DNA from: Nematostella vectensis
Lineage: Eukaryota > Cnidaria > Anthozoa > Actiniaria > Edwardsiidae
Direction: 5' to 3'
Length of the DNA stretch: 64,000 nucleotides
Assembly (NCBI RefSeq): GCF_932526225.1
Contig: NC_064047.1
Coordinates: forward strand, 11,914,460-11,978,459
In this document: positions 62,310-64,000 of the stretch, one piece after another
Position numbering within the stretch: position 1 is the stretch's first letter
How the letters are laid out: every line of letters begins with the position of its first letter
The notes under the pieces: generated by a model
Seen by the model: only the letters and a program-made list of their open reading frames with translations
The model's database searches: none
Told to the model about the DNA's origin: nothing
Position numbers and translations under genes: made by a program

Positions 62310-64000
62310 TCAACTATATTTACAGCCTAGTTTCAAATCCAAAGAAATTTTGGAACTACGTTAAGAGCCGTCGATCAGAAGTATCAGACATCCCTTCACT
62401 AAGGTCTAACGATGGTGTCTCCATATCCCCGCGCGACAAAGCTCAGGTTCTCAACAAGCAGTTCCAAAGTGTGTTCACTGTGGACGACGGAGTACTCCCT
62501 GGACTTGGCCCAAGCCCGTTTCCGCATATTAGTGATATCATTTTCACCCCTACTGGCATTAAAAAACAACTAGACAATATGCAGACATGCAAGGCCTCAG
62601 GCCCTGATGAACTTCCAGCACGCATCCTACACGACTTGTCAAACTACCTAGCCAACATGTTATGCATCATCTTCCAACAGAGTTACGATAAGGGGACGCT
62701 CCCTCTAGACTGGTCTACCGCCAAAGTAGTCCCAGTCCACAAGAAGGATAACCGTGACAACCCCGGCAATTACCGCCCTATCTCTCTTACGTGCCTCTCC
62801 TGTAAAGTCATGGAACACATTGTGCTAAGCCATTTAAACAAACATCTATCTGCTTTTAATATCCTGTCAGACCTGCAACATGGCTTCCGCAGCGGTTTCT
62901 CCTGTGAGACTCAATTGATTCTTGCTACACATGACTGGGCCAGCACACTTAATTCTCATGGCCAGGTAGATGCCATTATGCTCGACTTTAGCAAGGCCTT
63001 CGACAAGGTGTCCCACGCAAAGCTATCCCATAAACTACATCACTGTGGCATACGTGGAAAGACTCTTGGTTGGATTGAAGCCTTTCTAAACAACCGAAAT
63101 CAGTTCGTAGTAGTTGACGGGTCCCATTCCAGTCAGGTTCCTGTGACATCAGGTGTCCCCCAGGGGACCGTGCTTGGCCCAACCCTCTTTCTTGTGTTCA
63201 TTAACGACATTGTTGACCAATGCAGCTCGGTAACTCGCCTATTTGCAGATGACACAGTGGTCTACAGGACCATTCGATCTCCAGCCGACCATGTGTCCCT
63301 CCAACACGATCTCTGCAACCTTGAAGCCTGGGCTCGGACTTGGCAGATGGAGTTTAATGCCTCTAAATGCCAATTACTGCCGATCACCTTGAAGAGAAAT
63401 AGCAGCTTGTTCAACTACTCGCTAGGCTCCCAGCTCCTGAATTCTACAGACGAGCATGACTATCTAGGGATCCGCGTTGCACACGATCTCCGCTGGAGTA
63501 GGCATTGTTGTAAAGTCTCTTTGAAAGCCAACAAGACTCTTGGATTATTACGACGTACCCTTAAACCCTGTTCTCAGAGTGTAAAGGAACGTGCGTACTT
63601 TTCAATGATAAGACCGGTCATGGAATATGCTTCTCCAGTATGGAACCCCTTCACGGATAGAGACATCAACAAATTAGAGCAAGTGCAGAAAAATGCGGCG
63701 CGTTTCGTCACTGGTACCTACGACCCCAGGGCAAGCTCATCTGACCTTGTTAAATCCCTGAATTTGGACTCGCTTGAAGTGCGACGTCAGCTCGCCCAAC
63801 TATGCCTCTTCTATAAAATCCGCAACAATTTAGTGAACATTGCTCTACCTCAACAATTTCAGCCAAACCTTCGACCGTCCAGAACAAACTCCTCTAAATA
63901 TAACCAGATTCAGTCCAATGTACTTTCCCACTCATACTCTTTTTTTCCTAGAACTATCAGGACTTGGAACTTGCTTCCCTCCGAGGTTGTCGAGTCCTCG
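62310..64000 (+). mobile_element. Non-LTR retrotransposon (jockey/CR1-like LINE), RT open to window end, 5' truncated
   Basis: One frame stays open from about 62318 to 64000 (over 550 codons) without a stop. It has the RT motifs CKASGPDELPARIL, NYRPISLTCLSCKVMEHI, FRSGFSCETQL, IMLDFSKAFDKVSH, SGVPQGTVLGPTLFLVFIND and RLFADDTVVY (catalytic DD), then EFNASKCQ, NKTLGLLRR and SMIRPVMEYASPVWNP, a jockey/CR1-type C-terminal region. The endonuclease is absent, so it is 5' truncated. The intact frame suggests a relatively recent insertion. It lies in the same orientation as the RING exon. Confidence 0.9.

Overview
This window looks like metazoan nuclear DNA, most likely from a cnidarian (an anthozoan such as a sea anemone or coral). 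The evidence is AT-rich sequence, multi-exon genes with GT-AG introns of about 0.1-9 kb, and protein families common in cnidarians: a VWDE-like EGF protein, TRIM genes and a BEN-domain gene. Mobile elements are very diverse: Penelope-like, BEL/Pao, Ty3/gypsy, several LINE clades and foldback/MITE elements. The organism call is inference; no marker gene fixes the species. There are no bacterial operons, CRISPR arrays, rRNAs or tRNAs that I can support.

Layout. 1-3.0 kb holds a foldback-type element (173-2446, 6-bp target duplication) and a 139-bp hairpin. 3.47-29.61 kb, plus strand, is one large gene, 5'-incomplete in the window. It encodes a VWDE-like ectodomain, two EGF modules, a Thr/Ser stalk built from an array of 48/54-nt symmetric phase-1 micro-exons, a SEA domain, one transmembrane helix, and a tyrosine-rich tail with an ITAM-like motif. 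Its introns carry a 3.05-kb 28-bp minisatellite, two Penelope-like elements with hammerhead-type ribozyme motifs, an inverted LINE with an embedded (ATCT/ATCC) satellite, and a TTAA-flanked element. Inside the micro-exon array, a block of about 1.5 kb is tandemly duplicated.

31.1-35.4 kb holds a decayed BEL/Pao fragment (minus) and a decayed Ty3/gypsy element (plus). 36.0-39.2 kb is a tandem duplication of about 1.59 kb that carries a probable promoter or non-coding first exon. 39.9-40.4 kb is a truncated Penelope-like insertion. 40.73-44.13 kb, plus strand, is a complete RING / B-box / B-box / coiled-coil / TLDc gene. 45.86-49.30 kb is two large minisatellites (51 bp and 77 bp units). 50.86-53.11 kb, minus strand, is an internally deleted Ty3/gypsy element.

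54.81-58.35 kb, minus strand, is a multi-exon gene with a Pro-rich repeat region, a coiled coil and a C-terminal BEN domain. A 5-bp tandem duplication breaks its frame. 59.6-62.0 kb is a diverged paralogue of the 36-41 kb TRIM locus; only its promoter-like element and RING exon are visible. A LINE with an open reading frame (62.3 kb to the window end) lies downstream of that exon.

The most interesting biology is the VWDE-SEA-ITAM-like receptor with its expandable exon-array stalk, and the TRIM-TLDc architecture. Each exon model rests on splice-site sequence plus consistent reading phase across neighbouring exons. None has been checked against transcripts.
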